Below are positions 1 to 8,364 of a stretch of DNA of 64,000 nt, in pieces. Location of the stretch: contig JABWBP010000046.1 of the NCBI GenBank assembly GCA_013360445.1, positions 1-64,000 of the forward strand. Reading direction: 5' to 3'. Position numbers and translations under genes: made by a program. The notes below the pieces were generated by a model that was not told the DNA's origin, ran no database searches, and saw only the letters and a program-made list of their open reading frames with translations. This DNA is from Calditrichaceae bacterium (GTDB taxonomy: Bacteria; Calditrichota; Calditrichia; RBG-13-44-9; J075). The first letter of the stretch is position 1, and each line of letters opens with the position of its first letter.

Positions 1-106
1 AATGCTAATTGATCATATTGTGGTTAAAAATAAGGAACTCGTTATTCATCATATCATCCCGACTATTGATGATGTTCTATTGCATCACGCGCATCGTGAA
101 ACGTAA
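1..106 (+). CDS. C-terminal tail of an unidentified protein (possibly a recombinase)
   Basis: An open frame enters from the left edge and ends at a TAA at 104-106, giving about 35 residues that end in IHHIIPTIDDVLLHHAHRET. The pattern of a basic/valine strand followed by IHHIIP resembles the extreme C-terminus of some large serine recombinases, but the fragment is too short to be sure. The stop codon lies inside the left arm of the hairpin repeat at 96-180. Nothing about the start or the rest of the gene can be seen. Confidence 0.35.
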   Translation, partial: MLIDHIVVKNKELVIHHIIPTIDDVLLHHAHRET

Positions 107-180
107 TGCGTAAAAAACGGAATACGGAATACGCAATACGGAATACCCGCAAAAGTTACGCATTACGTTTTACGCTTCAC
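96..180. repeat. Hairpin repeat built from ACGTAATGCGT words
   Basis: The left arm at 96-113 (GTGAAACGTAATGCGTAA) pairs with the right arm at 156-180. The loop holds a tandem ACGGAAT/ACGCAAT run. The left arm overlaps the stop codon of the upstream fragment. The same word recurs as hairpins near 20969-21017 and 32583-32715. From 181 to 362 only the leader of the kinase gene is seen, with no clear promoter. Confidence 0.8.
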
Positions 181-362
181 TTCTCCCGGCAATGCCATGA
201 CCGGAGCGCCAAATTTATCAGTTCTTTTTGGAAAGGAATTTGCTTAAATTGTTCTGTGAATCATAGTTATCGCGCTATGATTGTGTTAGTTTGTCTTTCC
301 GGGGGCCACATTTTTTCAGGATCCCGCACAGCCCCGGGAGAATTATTTGAGCAGAGGCGTGA

Positions 363-3300
363 GTGATGAGTGATAAAGATATCGGAACAACGCTGAAGCA
401 CTTGTGTATGGGCTGTATGCGCAACAAGGGGCCGGTTAAAACCTGCCCCCATTGCCATTGGGAAGAAAGCGGCCCGCTCCAGTATCTCCATCACCTGCCC
501 CTGCGCACGGTTCTGAACAACCGTTTCCTGATCGGAAGAGTCCTCAGCGAGGGGAAATTCAGCATTACCTACCTCGCCTATAATCTCAGGACCCGCCAAA
601 AACTGATCATCAAAGAATTTTACCCCCGGGACATCGCCCGGCGCAACGTGGGCAATCCCAACCTGGCGCTTGCCGATCTAAAGCACGAGAGCGATTTCAA
701 TTTCGGACTGGGCAAGTTCATTGAAGAAGGAATGGCCCTGGAGAAGATAAAATATCTCCCGGGATTGGCCCGCGGCCAGGGCAGCGTGCGCGCCAACGGC
801 ACCGCTTACCAACTGACGGAATTTATCGAGGGTCCCCATCTGCAGGAGTACCTGGCCGGCAAGGGGGGGCAGGTATCTTTTCACCACCTGGTCAGAATCC
901 TGACCCCGGTAATGGTTGCCCTGGAAAAAGCCCACGAACACCACGTGCTGCATCACGATATTTACCCGGAAAACATCATCGTGGGGCGGGACGGCCTGGG
1001 AACCCTGGTCGATTTTACGGCCACGCGCTTCGAGCTGGCCCAAAAATGGAATATTCTCTCCTCGCTCTCCCGGCCGGGGTATTCGCCGCCGGAATTCTAC
1101 AGCAAGGCCCCGCAGGTAGGCCCGTGGTCGGATATCTATTCCCTGGCGGCCACCATGTTTTTTGCGCTAAGCGGCCAGGCCCCCACCGCCGCCGCCGAGC
1201 GGCTGCGCAAAAAACCTTTACCGCCCCCGCATGAATTCGGCGCGGATGTTACCGGGGAAACCGAAACCGTGCTGCTGAAAGCGCTTTCTTTGAATCCCCG
1301 GGAGCGCTTCCAGACCATGAAGGCGTTTAAAGAATCTATTTTGGAAAGCTGGTACGCCTGGGAGCGCAAAAAGCCTTCCTCGGCCGTAGAAGCCTTCAGC
1401 CGGGCAAAATGCCCCTATTGCGGAGTCGTCAACGAAGTTCTGCGCACCGACCTGGAAACCGGCACCACGACCTGTTTTGCCTGCCATCATCCGCTGGTGG
1501 CCGACGATGGAACTATCCTGCCGGCTCCGTCCGCAGAGCCGGTATCGCCGGCGCCCCGCCCGGTAGAGCCGGAAGCCGTTCCCGCGGTGAAGGTGCGCAT
1601 CAAGCAGGCGCCCTCCCGGAAAGCGGAAGCCATCACTTCCGCGAAAGAGGCCTTCACCCTGGTTCCCTGCCTGGCCTGCGGCGTGAAAAACGAAGTATTG
1701 ATCAGCGACCTGGGCACCATTGCCCTGTGTGTGGAGTGCGGAGCCCGCCTGCCCGCCCCTTCTCCCAGCCCTGCCCCTGCTCCTGCCCCCCCCTCCCCTG
1801 CCCCGCCGGAATTGTCTCCGGAGATTCCGGTTGCGGAAGCGCCTCCGCCGCCGGCGATTTCCCCGGAAATCATCCAAGAGAGCGCAAGAGCGGAAGCGCC
1901 CGAGCAGATTGCAGCCCCGCCTGAAAACCTGGTGGAAATCTCCGAAGGCGTCTATGACCATCCCCGCGATGCCGGTTCTGAGACCGCGCCTCCCCCGGCT
2001 GCCGTAGAAGAAGCTCCCGCCGCGGGCCGCGAGGCCAAAGAGCGCATCACCCGGGCAGAGGAACCGCAGCGATCTCCCGGCGAAGCCATCGCCGAACCCG
2101 GCCCCGCCGCCCCGCCCGCTCCTGCGAAGCCGAAACCGCAGCCCCACGCCGGGCCGTTGACTCCCCTGGACTGCCCGGAATGCCGGAGCCGGAATTATTT
2201 TACGATTGAAGAAATCTTAGGCGGGGTAACCTGTGAAAAATGCGGCTACCGCTTCTTCTCCCAACCGGCGGAAGAGAAGAAAAGCATGGACGGCATTCGC
2301 CGGGAAAGGCTGCGGGAAAAACGCCGGCAGGGCCGCAAATTGATGTTGACCTGGGTATCCATTATCGTCGGGGCGGTGATGTTGACCGGTGGAATTTTAG
2401 CTTACCGGTTTATCCAGGAAGATCGCACCGAATCCCGGGCTTACCGGCATTATATTGAACAAGCCGACCGGCTGTTCGAAGAGGGAAATTACCCGGAAGC
2501 CCTGGGAAATTATCGCTCCGCGCTGGTTTTGGAGCCGGAAGAGCCTTACCTGATCGCGCAAATCCGCGAATGCGAACGGTTGCTCCTTGAGTTCGAGAAG
2601 AAAGCCGACGAGCAGAAGCAGCAAAATCTTCTTTCCGGGCAGTTGAACCGCGCCGATTCGCTGTTTGCCGCGGGCGACCTGGAAGCGGCCAGGCTCGCTT
2701 ACGAAGCGGCGCTGCTGGCCTCCCCGGAAGATCCCTACATTTTGAGCCGGCTCGGCGAAATCAACAAGCCGGCGGCGGCCCCGCCCCGGGCGGCGGCGAC
2801 TTCCCCCGGCAGGATTTCCGTGCCCTCCGGCGCGAATCTGCAAGCAACCATCGACCGGGCCGCGCCGAGCAGTGTTATCCACTTAGGCGAGGGTATTTTT
2901 ACCCTCCCGAAGCCCCTGCGGATCAGCAAATCCCTGGAATTGCGAGGGGCCGGGCCGAACCATACCCTGATTATTTCCAGCGCCGGGGAAGCGGTCCTGC
3001 TGATCCAGGACGCGGGGGAGCTTTCCGTTGCCAATATCGGGTTCGAACACCAGGGAGAAGCCTGGGCGGACGTGCTGCGGGTAAGCAATAGCGCGGCGAA
3101 TTTCAATAACTGCATGTTCAAAGGAGGGGTTTATAACCAGGAACAGCGCAGCGGGGGGAGCGGGTTGGTTTTCGAGGGGAACAGCCGCGGGAAGGTGCAG
3201 AACAGCCGCTTCAACGGGAATTATATCGCGGTGAACGCCCGGCAAAGATCCCAACCGCTGTTGAGCGGCAATGAAATCTGGGGCAACCACATCGGGGTGC

Positions 3301-3953
3301 AAATTTCCGAAAACGCCCGCCCGGTGTTGAAGAGCAACCGTATCCGGGAGAATTTCAATAACGGGATCGCGATTTTAGACCAGGCGCAGCCGGAGATCGA
3401 AGCAAACCAGGTGATCGACAACAAGGCCAACGGCCTGTTTTTCTACGGCGCGAAATTCAACGGGACTATCCGCAATAACCAGGTTCTTAACAACCGCGAT
3501 TTAGGTATTTTATTGACCAATGAATCCCAGCCGACCATCGAGGACAATAAAATCCAGTGGAACGGCATGGGAGGGATACAATACAATGATCGCGCCAGCG
3601 GAATCGTGCGCTATAACGTCATCCAGGCCAACAAATCCGGGGGGGTTAAGATTACCAATTCCTCGCATCCCACCCTGAAAGAGAATATCATCAAGGGCAA
3701 CCACGGCGACGGAATCGAGATTTCCGACAAAGCCGCCCCCACGGTGGACGGCAACGAGATCATTCAAAACAACGGCGACGGCATCAGCCTGCTGCTCTCC
3801 AGCCCGGGGGGATTTGTGCGCAATAATATTTGCAAGGGAAACCAGGGCTACGGCATCAGCATTCTGAAACCGGCCCGCCCCACTTTAATAAACAACCAGC
3901 TCCAGGGCAACTACGAAGGGGTTTTGTACGAGGAGACGGCGGCGGCAAATTAG
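363..3953 (+). CDS. Membrane-spanning Ser/Thr protein kinase with TPR and parallel beta-helix outer region
   Basis: A predicted signalling kinase of 1196 residues. In order: an N-terminal zinc-ribbon (CMGC at about 15-18, CPHC at about 28-31); a Hanks-type kinase domain at about 55-330 with lysine K84 (IIKEF), a loop HHDIYPEN with D199, DFT at 217-219 in place of DFG, and a PPEF motif; then three further CxxC...CxxC zinc ribbons near 349, 436 and 600 separated by Pro/Ala-rich linkers. One membrane helix lies at about 660-682. Beyond it come TPR-like helices (about 695-790) and a long right-handed beta-helix (about 820-1190) with repeated GNxIxxN turns of the NosD/DUF1565 kind. The catalytic Lys, Asp and Asn remain, so activity is likely. 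Topology implies a cytoplasmic kinase and a periplasmic sensor. The start is the first of two adjacent ATGs; RBS evidence is weak. Confidence 0.85.
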   Translation: MMSDKDIGTTLKHLCMGCMRNKGPVKTCPHCHWEESGPLQYLHHLPLRTVLNNRFLIGRVLSEGKFSITYLAYNLRTRQKLIIKEFYPRDIARRNVGNPNLALADLKHESDFNFGLGKFIEEGMALEKIKYLPGLARGQGSVRANGTAYQLTEFIEGPHLQEYLAGKGGQVSFHHLVRILTPVMVALEKAHEHHVLHHDIYPENIIVGRDGLGTLVDFTATRFELAQKWNILSSLSRPGYSPPEFYSKAPQVGPWSDIYSLAATMFFALSGQAPTAAAERLRKKPLPPPHEFGADVTGETETVLLKALSLNPRERFQTMKAFKESILESWYAWERKKPSSAVEAFSRAKCPYCGVVNEVLRTDLETGTTTCFACHHPLVADDGTILPAPSAEPVSPAPRPVEPEAVPAVKVRIKQAPSRKAEAITSAKEAFTLVPCLACGVKNEVLISDLGTIALCVECGARLPAPSPSPAPAPAPPSPAPPELSPEIPVAEAPPPPAISPEIIQESARAEAPEQIAAPPENLVEISEGVYDHPRDAGSETAPPPAAVEEAPAAGREAKERITRAEEPQRSPGEAIAEPGPAAPPAPAKPKPQPHAGPLTPLDCPECRSRNYFTIEEILGGVTCEKCGYRFFSQPAEEKKSMDGIRRERLREKRRQGRKLMLTWVSIIVGAVMLTGGILAYRFIQEDRTESRAYRHYIEQADRLFEEGNYPEALGNYRSALVLEPEEPYLIAQIRECERLLLEFEKKADEQKQQNLLSGQLNRADSLFAAGDLEAARLAYEAALLASPEDPYILSRLGEINKPAAAPPRAAATSPGRISVPSGANLQATIDRAAPSSVIHLGEGIFTLPKPLRISKSLELRGAGPNHTLIISSAGEAVLLIQDAGELSVANIGFEHQGEAWADVLRVSNSAANFNNCMFKGGVYNQEQRSGGSGLVFEGNSRGKVQNSRFNGNYIAVNARQRSQPLLSGNEIWGNHIGVQISENARPVLKSNRIRENFNNGIAILDQAQPEIEANQVIDNKANGLFFYGAKFNGTIRNNQVLNNRDLGILLTNESQPTIEDNKIQWNGMGGIQYNDRASGIVRYNVIQANKSGGVKITNSSHPTLKENIIKGNHGDGIEISDKAAPTVDGNEIIQNNGDGISLLLSSPGGFVRNNICKGNQGYGISILKPARPTLINNQLQGNYEGVLYEETAAAN

Positions 3954-3954
3954 T

Positions 3955-4430
3955 TTTTTGGTGTTTTAGTGTTTTAGCGGGTGTTTGAAAACTCTCTTTC
4001 ACTCGTTTACTGCTAAAAGATGGAACACGGATGACGCGGATGACACGGATATTCGCAGATAAATTAAAGAATGTTACTATTCAGCCACATGGTTCGATAA
4101 ACTCACCATGCAAAGGTCACAGAGAAAGAATTTAAGACTCTTAGAATCATTATTCTTGTATATGGAACATTTTTTTCTACTAAAGAGGTTTGTTTAGCGC
4201 ACTTTTCCATATCTCTGTGCTCTCTGTGAACTCTGTGGCAAAAAACCTGAATAGTTACTAAAGAATATTGCTAAAAAAATTTGTGTAAATCCGCGTCATC
4301 CGTGTTATCGGTGTGCCATTCGAACGATTTTGAGGTACTGAACTGAATTTTCAAACACTTTCTTAGTGCTTGGATGCTTATATTACCTGGACACGATAAT
4401 ACCTGAACACCTGAACACTATAACACTGCT
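3955..4430. repeat. Nested inverted-repeat cassette between convergent genes
   Basis: Fills the whole gap between the kinase and the convergent M4 protease gene. Pairs lie inside one another: GTGTTTTAG words near 3960-3977 with 4410-4425; GTGTTTGAAAA near 3981-3992 with 4347-4362; ACGGATGACGCGGAT near 4027-4041 through TTACTATTCAG at 4074-4084 with 4248-4313; CACAGAG words near 4118-4124 with 4211-4238; and a small ATGGAA/TTCCAT pair in the centre. The 23-bp CATGGT...ACCATG element lies at 4088-4110. Confidence 0.75.
4088..4110. repeat. 23-bp dispersed palindrome CATGGT...ACCATG, copy 1
   Basis: Outer 6-bp arms CATGGT and ACCATG enclose TCGATAAACTC. Near-identical copies occur at 46918-46940 and 51772-51794, each followed by a CAAAG/CAAAA and a CACAGAG-type run. 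It resembles the widely dispersed TTCGACAAGCTCACC REP-like sequences known from many genomes. Confidence 0.75.
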
Positions 4431-7400
4431 TCAAGGCGCCTGGGTAACGCTGCCGCTGTCCGGGCGCCAGAAGAAATTCAGGTCGCGCGCGTCGATTCCC
4501 CCATCCAGGTTAAAATCCCCGAATTTGAGATAATCCCACTCCGCGCCGTTCTGCGCCCGCCAGACATCTTCCCGGTCGGTAATATTCACGCTGCCGTCGC
4601 TGTTGCCGTCCCCGGCGATCATTCCATAAACCCCGCCGCCAAGCAGCTTCATAGGATTGGTTCCGTAAGCCTGCGACGGGGCGGCGGTGAAATCGTACAA
4701 TGCGCTGGACTCGCTGAGGGGGACGGGATTGGCGCTCATAATTGCCAGGTGGTTGCGGTGGCGCACCACCAGGTAATAACTGCCCGGGGGGTAGAGAAAT
4801 CGCACCGGGCTAACCCCATCCAAATCTACCACCGCGCCGCTGCTCTCGATGAAGGCCGCCCGGGAAATCTTTTTCTCGAACGACGGAGAATTGCCCCGCA
4901 GCTCCAATAAAACCCAATCCGTTACCCCGGGCGGAATGCTCGCCACACTTTCACTGCCGCCGTGATTCCACGGCGCGCCGCCAAAAGGCTGGGCCAGGGG
5001 CAGTTTGGCGTTGTCGCCTAAGTAGCTGCTCATGCTGCCGTTGTTGTAGGGACCTTCCAAAAATATTTTCAGGTTCGCCGCCAGGCCGTTGGTGACGATG
5101 AGCTGCACCGGGACGGTTAGCTGCGCTTCATCCGGGTCGTTGCTGGAGATCAGCACGTTGCAGGTATAAGTTCCGGGGCTTAAAGCCGCGGCATCGATGT
5201 TCAAGCTTGCATTCGCGCCCCCGCCGGGAGGGACGGCCCCGCTGAAAGGGGTTACCGACAACCAGGGGCAGTCGTCGCCGCTGCTGCCATAGATCAGGAA
5301 CGGAAACCCTTGCTGGGTAAGGGCGCCGCCGTCCAGGGCGTTCTGCCAGACGCCGCCGGTATATTGCAGCCCGTTGCCGGTAACCGCCTGCCCGGTGACG
5401 GTGATGGGCGGGGCCCAGGGGCCGGAGGCGAGGCTTCCGGCGCATTTCCAGACGATCCAGTAGGTTCCCGGGGTTAGGGTAAACCCGGCGCTGGCGGTAC
5501 TGGCCATGACCGGGCGATTGGTAGCGACCCTCATGGTATTTTCATCCACCCGGTATAGATTAGCCCAGCGGGTATTGATCAGCCGGTTGGTGGTCAGGTT
5601 GCCGAACACCACGCTGCTGCCGGGGTTGCGGGGATCGCCGTTCCAGATTTGATAATACACCCCGGTAATGGTGGAGGTAGTCGAAGAACCGGTCTGGTAG
5701 GCAAAAAACACCAGGGAATCGACGCTCCAGCCGCCGGGATTGGAGATCGTAAAATCATCGGCAATGCGGTTGTCCGCAGAAAATTGATGCCCCAACCCCA
5801 GGGTGGTCATTCCTAAACTGACGTTCTGGAGAATGCTTTCATCCGCTCCCCCTACCCCGCTGCCGGCGCTGTTGGCCAGCGGGCCGTTATCATACAAAAT
5901 ATACTCGGTGAATGGGAAAACCGGGGGATAGATCGGGGGATAAGCCGGGGAAAGCGTTGCCCCGGGTTTTACTACGGCAGCCTGCGATTCATCCCTGGCA
6001 GACTCATCAACCAAAGGGTTGTGCACTGGCAGGGCTTTGGCAGGATACGCTTCTTCTTCAGCGAACACGACGGTTGCGCCGTTTTCCGGGCTTAACTGAG
6101 CCGGCTTGAGCGGGGTGCGCGCGCTGCTCAACGCCAGGGTCACGTCCTGCTCCCCGGCCCACCAGTTGAGGGCCTGGGCGCGCCCCTGGGCCAGGTTGGA
6201 GATCGCCAGCGACGCGGAAGCGGTTGCGTCCGGCTCTAAGATGAACTCGAACGAGAGCGGGGAAAGCTCGATCTCCGGGGGCGCGGGCGGCCCATAAACT
6301 CCCACGGCGTCCCAGGCGTCTTTGACCGCCTGAAGCTGCGGGGAGGGATCGCCGAACAGGTCTTCGGCGGCATTGATGGAACCGTTGCGGGCGTCGATAA
6401 ACCGGGAGTTGGAGGTTAGATAAACGGTCAGGTTGCGGTAAGCAATTTGCGCCGCGTCATCAATCCCGATTCCGCTGACCGAGTAGGCGTCGCCGTTATC
6501 GTTCACCCCGCTGCCCCCTTCGGAGAGGAGGTAAAACCAGAAATTCTGCACCCCGCTGTTGCTGTGCACCCCGCCGTAATCGTTGGCTGAATTGGGATTG
6601 GAAGACAGCGGCGCCCAAAAATTTCCGAAGTAAGTATCCGGGTCGCCCGCGGAATTGGGATTTTCCATGGAGCGCAAGGCCGGCCCGGCCAGGTAAATGT
6701 CTTCGCCGATCAGCCAGTCCCCCGCGGCGCCTTCGATGTAAAATTCAATCGCAGTTCCGAAAATGTCGCTGAAAGATTCGTTCAACGCGCCGGATTCGTT
6801 GGCGTACACCAGATCGGCGGAATATTCGGTGACCCCGTGGGTGATTTCGTGGCCGGTCACGTCCAGGCTGACCAGGGGGGAAAAAGTTACCCCGTTCCCG
6901 TCGCCGTAGGTCATCCGGGTTCCGTCCCAAAAGGCGTTGTTATAGTTGTTACCATAGTGCACGTAGCTGCGCAATATCCCGCCGGCGTTGTTATAGCTGT
7001 TGCGCCCGTGCTCGTAAAGGTAGTAATCATAGGTGGCTTCCGCGCCCCAGTGGGCGCTCACCCCGGCGTGGGCCGCCGCGGCGGTAAAGTTCACGTCGGA
7101 ATCCACGAAATCCACCGCCGCCCCGTAGTTGGTGCCGTTTTGCATATTATAGGTCTGCACCCCGCTGCGGCCGGCTTCCCGCAGGCGGTAGCCGCCCGCA
7201 AAACTGTCCACGATGATATTGACGGTGCCGTTGTAGAGCGAGGTTCCGGTTCCCGCCACATCGGCGTCGTGGATGCGGGGGTATTTCGCTAAAATTTCCC
7301 CGCTGCGGGCGTCCACGTCCACATAGTAGCGCCCCAGGGGATTCTCGGCGTAAATATCGAAACGATAGGCCAGCCGGAAGTTCCCCGGGAGCATCTCCGC

Positions 7401-7979
7401 GTAGCCGCAGGCTAATTTCAATTCTCCACTGGGATAAAAAGTGGCGTTGGGGTCGCCCTGCTCTTTTTTCAGGAAGGCTTCGTTGGCTTCGCTCTCCCAG
7501 AAGTAGGATTCCGCGCCGACGTCCCGGAGCGCGGCTTGCAGGGCTTCCGTTTCGGAAAGCAGGGGGGCGACCTCCGCCTCCAGCCCGTGCATCAGCAGCC
7601 CGTTGGCGTAAAACACCCGCCCGGCGCGCTCGTGGAGAAGGTACTCCCCGCCCAACACCTGAACGCCCTTGTAATATTGATCGAAGCGGTAATGGGTCTG
7701 GCCGGACCTGTCGGTAAGGGTTTGCCGCAAGCGGAATTGATGATCCGGGGAGAGGGAAAAGAGTTCGCGGTATTCTTGAAAGAAAGAAGCGACGCCGGGC
7801 TGGCGGCCTTCCGGGAAGCGGATGGAGACCGGGGAGCGCCCGAAACGATCCATCACGATCCTTGCGCCGGTGAAGTTGCCGCCGGAAGGCGGGGTTTTCG
7901 TCTGCCCGAAGAGAGACGCCGCCGCGCACAGCACGATAGCGGCGGCGATGATAATCCGGGTATGGAATCTCTTACCCAC
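4431..7979 (-). CDS. Secreted M4 (thermolysin-family) metalloprotease with dockerin-like tail
   Basis: A zinc endoprotease of 1182 residues. A signal peptide (about 1-25) is followed by an FTP/PepSY-type propeptide. The M4 catalytic domain is at about 240-580, with zinc motif HEITH at about 377-381, the third ligand in NESFSD about 20 residues later, and the HSNSGVQNFWFYLL segment typical of the family. Then come beta-sandwich regions and an approximately 100-residue module shared with two neighbours (LEGPYNNGSM ... YLVVRHRNHLAIMSA). The C-terminus has two calcium-loop repeats (GDGNSDGSVN and GDFNLDGGID), a dockerin-like pair. GTG start at 7979 is set by GGAGG seven bases upstream. It is the last of four minus-strand secreted-protein genes and probably has its own leader. 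All catalytic residues are present. Confidence 0.93.
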   Translation of the reverse strand: MGKRFHTRIIIAAAIVLCAAASLFGQTKTPPSGGNFTGARIVMDRFGRSPVSIRFPEGRQPGVASFFQEYRELFSLSPDHQFRLRQTLTDRSGQTHYRFDQYYKGVQVLGGEYLLHERAGRVFYANGLLMHGLEAEVAPLLSETEALQAALRDVGAESYFWESEANEAFLKKEQGDPNATFYPSGELKLACGYAEMLPGNFRLAYRFDIYAENPLGRYYVDVDARSGEILAKYPRIHDADVAGTGTSLYNGTVNIIVDSFAGGYRLREAGRSGVQTYNMQNGTNYGAAVDFVDSDVNFTAAAAHAGVSAHWGAEATYDYYLYEHGRNSYNNAGGILRSYVHYGNNYNNAFWDGTRMTYGDGNGVTFSPLVSLDVTGHEITHGVTEYSADLVYANESGALNESFSDIFGTAIEFYIEGAAGDWLIGEDIYLAGPALRSMENPNSAGDPDTYFGNFWAPLSSNPNSANDYGGVHSNSGVQNFWFYLLSEGGSGVNDNGDAYSVSGIGIDDAAQIAYRNLTVYLTSNSRFIDARNGSINAAEDLFGDPSPQLQAVKDAWDAVGVYGPPAPPEIELSPLSFEFILEPDATASASLAISNLAQGRAQALNWWAGEQDVTLALSSARTPLKPAQLSPENGATVVFAEEEAYPAKALPVHNPLVDESARDESQAAVVKPGATLSPAYPPIYPPVFPFTEYILYDNGPLANSAGSGVGGADESILQNVSLGMTTLGLGHQFSADNRIADDFTISNPGGWSVDSLVFFAYQTGSSTTSTITGVYYQIWNGDPRNPGSSVVFGNLTTNRLINTRWANLYRVDENTMRVATNRPVMASTASAGFTLTPGTYWIVWKCAGSLASGPWAPPITVTGQAVTGNGLQYTGGVWQNALDGGALTQQGFPFLIYGSSGDDCPWLSVTPFSGAVPPGGGANASLNIDAAALSPGTYTCNVLISSNDPDEAQLTVPVQLIVTNGLAANLKIFLEGPYNNGSMSSYLGDNAKLPLAQPFGGAPWNHGGSESVASIPPGVTDWVLLELRGNSPSFEKKISRAAFIESSGAVVDLDGVSPVRFLYPPGSYYLVVRHRNHLAIMSANPVPLSESSALYDFTAAPSQAYGTNPMKLLGGGVYGMIAGDGNSDGSVNITDREDVWRAQNGAEWDYLKFGDFNLDGGIDARDLNFFWRPDSGSVTQAP

Positions 7980-8364
7980 GGCGAATCCTCCTCTAATTTT
8001 AAGATTCGGAAAACAGAAAAGGCTGGCGAAAATATCGAAACTTTATTTTCGCTGCGATTCCCTTCGCCAACAGCCGGAAATCACGCTTTCATACATTGCG
8101 CAGAGACCGTTTTAAAAGTCCTGATTTTAGCCACAAAGATACCAAGGCACTAAGTTTTTATAATGATTTCTTCATATTCTTTGTGTCTTGGTGACTTCGT
8201 GGCTACTTTTAAAACAGCTTCTCAGCCTTCCCTGGCCGGTGGGAATACGGGTGCATCCTGCGGAGTCAACAGGCGCTTCAGGGAATAAGATCGACAATCT
8301 CCGGTCGGTTCAAAAATTGGCAATTATGACCGTCTCGAATGAGAAAAAACGTACGCTAAAACAC
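7980..8364. other. Intergenic region with a hairpin repeat (8109-8215)
   Basis: Holds the leader of the M4 protease gene and one long hairpin: GTTTTAAAAGT at 8109-8119 pairs perfectly with ACTTTTAAAAC at 8205-8215. Inside these, CCACAAAGATACCAAGGCAC words at 8131-8150 pair with CTTTGTGTCTTGGTGACTTC at about 8179-8198. No ORF or terminator was recognised in the rest. Confidence 0.75.

Noticed and set aside
1218-2147. Minus-strand frame of 309 codons
   Set aside because: Antisense to the kinase linker and zinc-ribbon region; Arg/Gly-rich with no recognisable domain.
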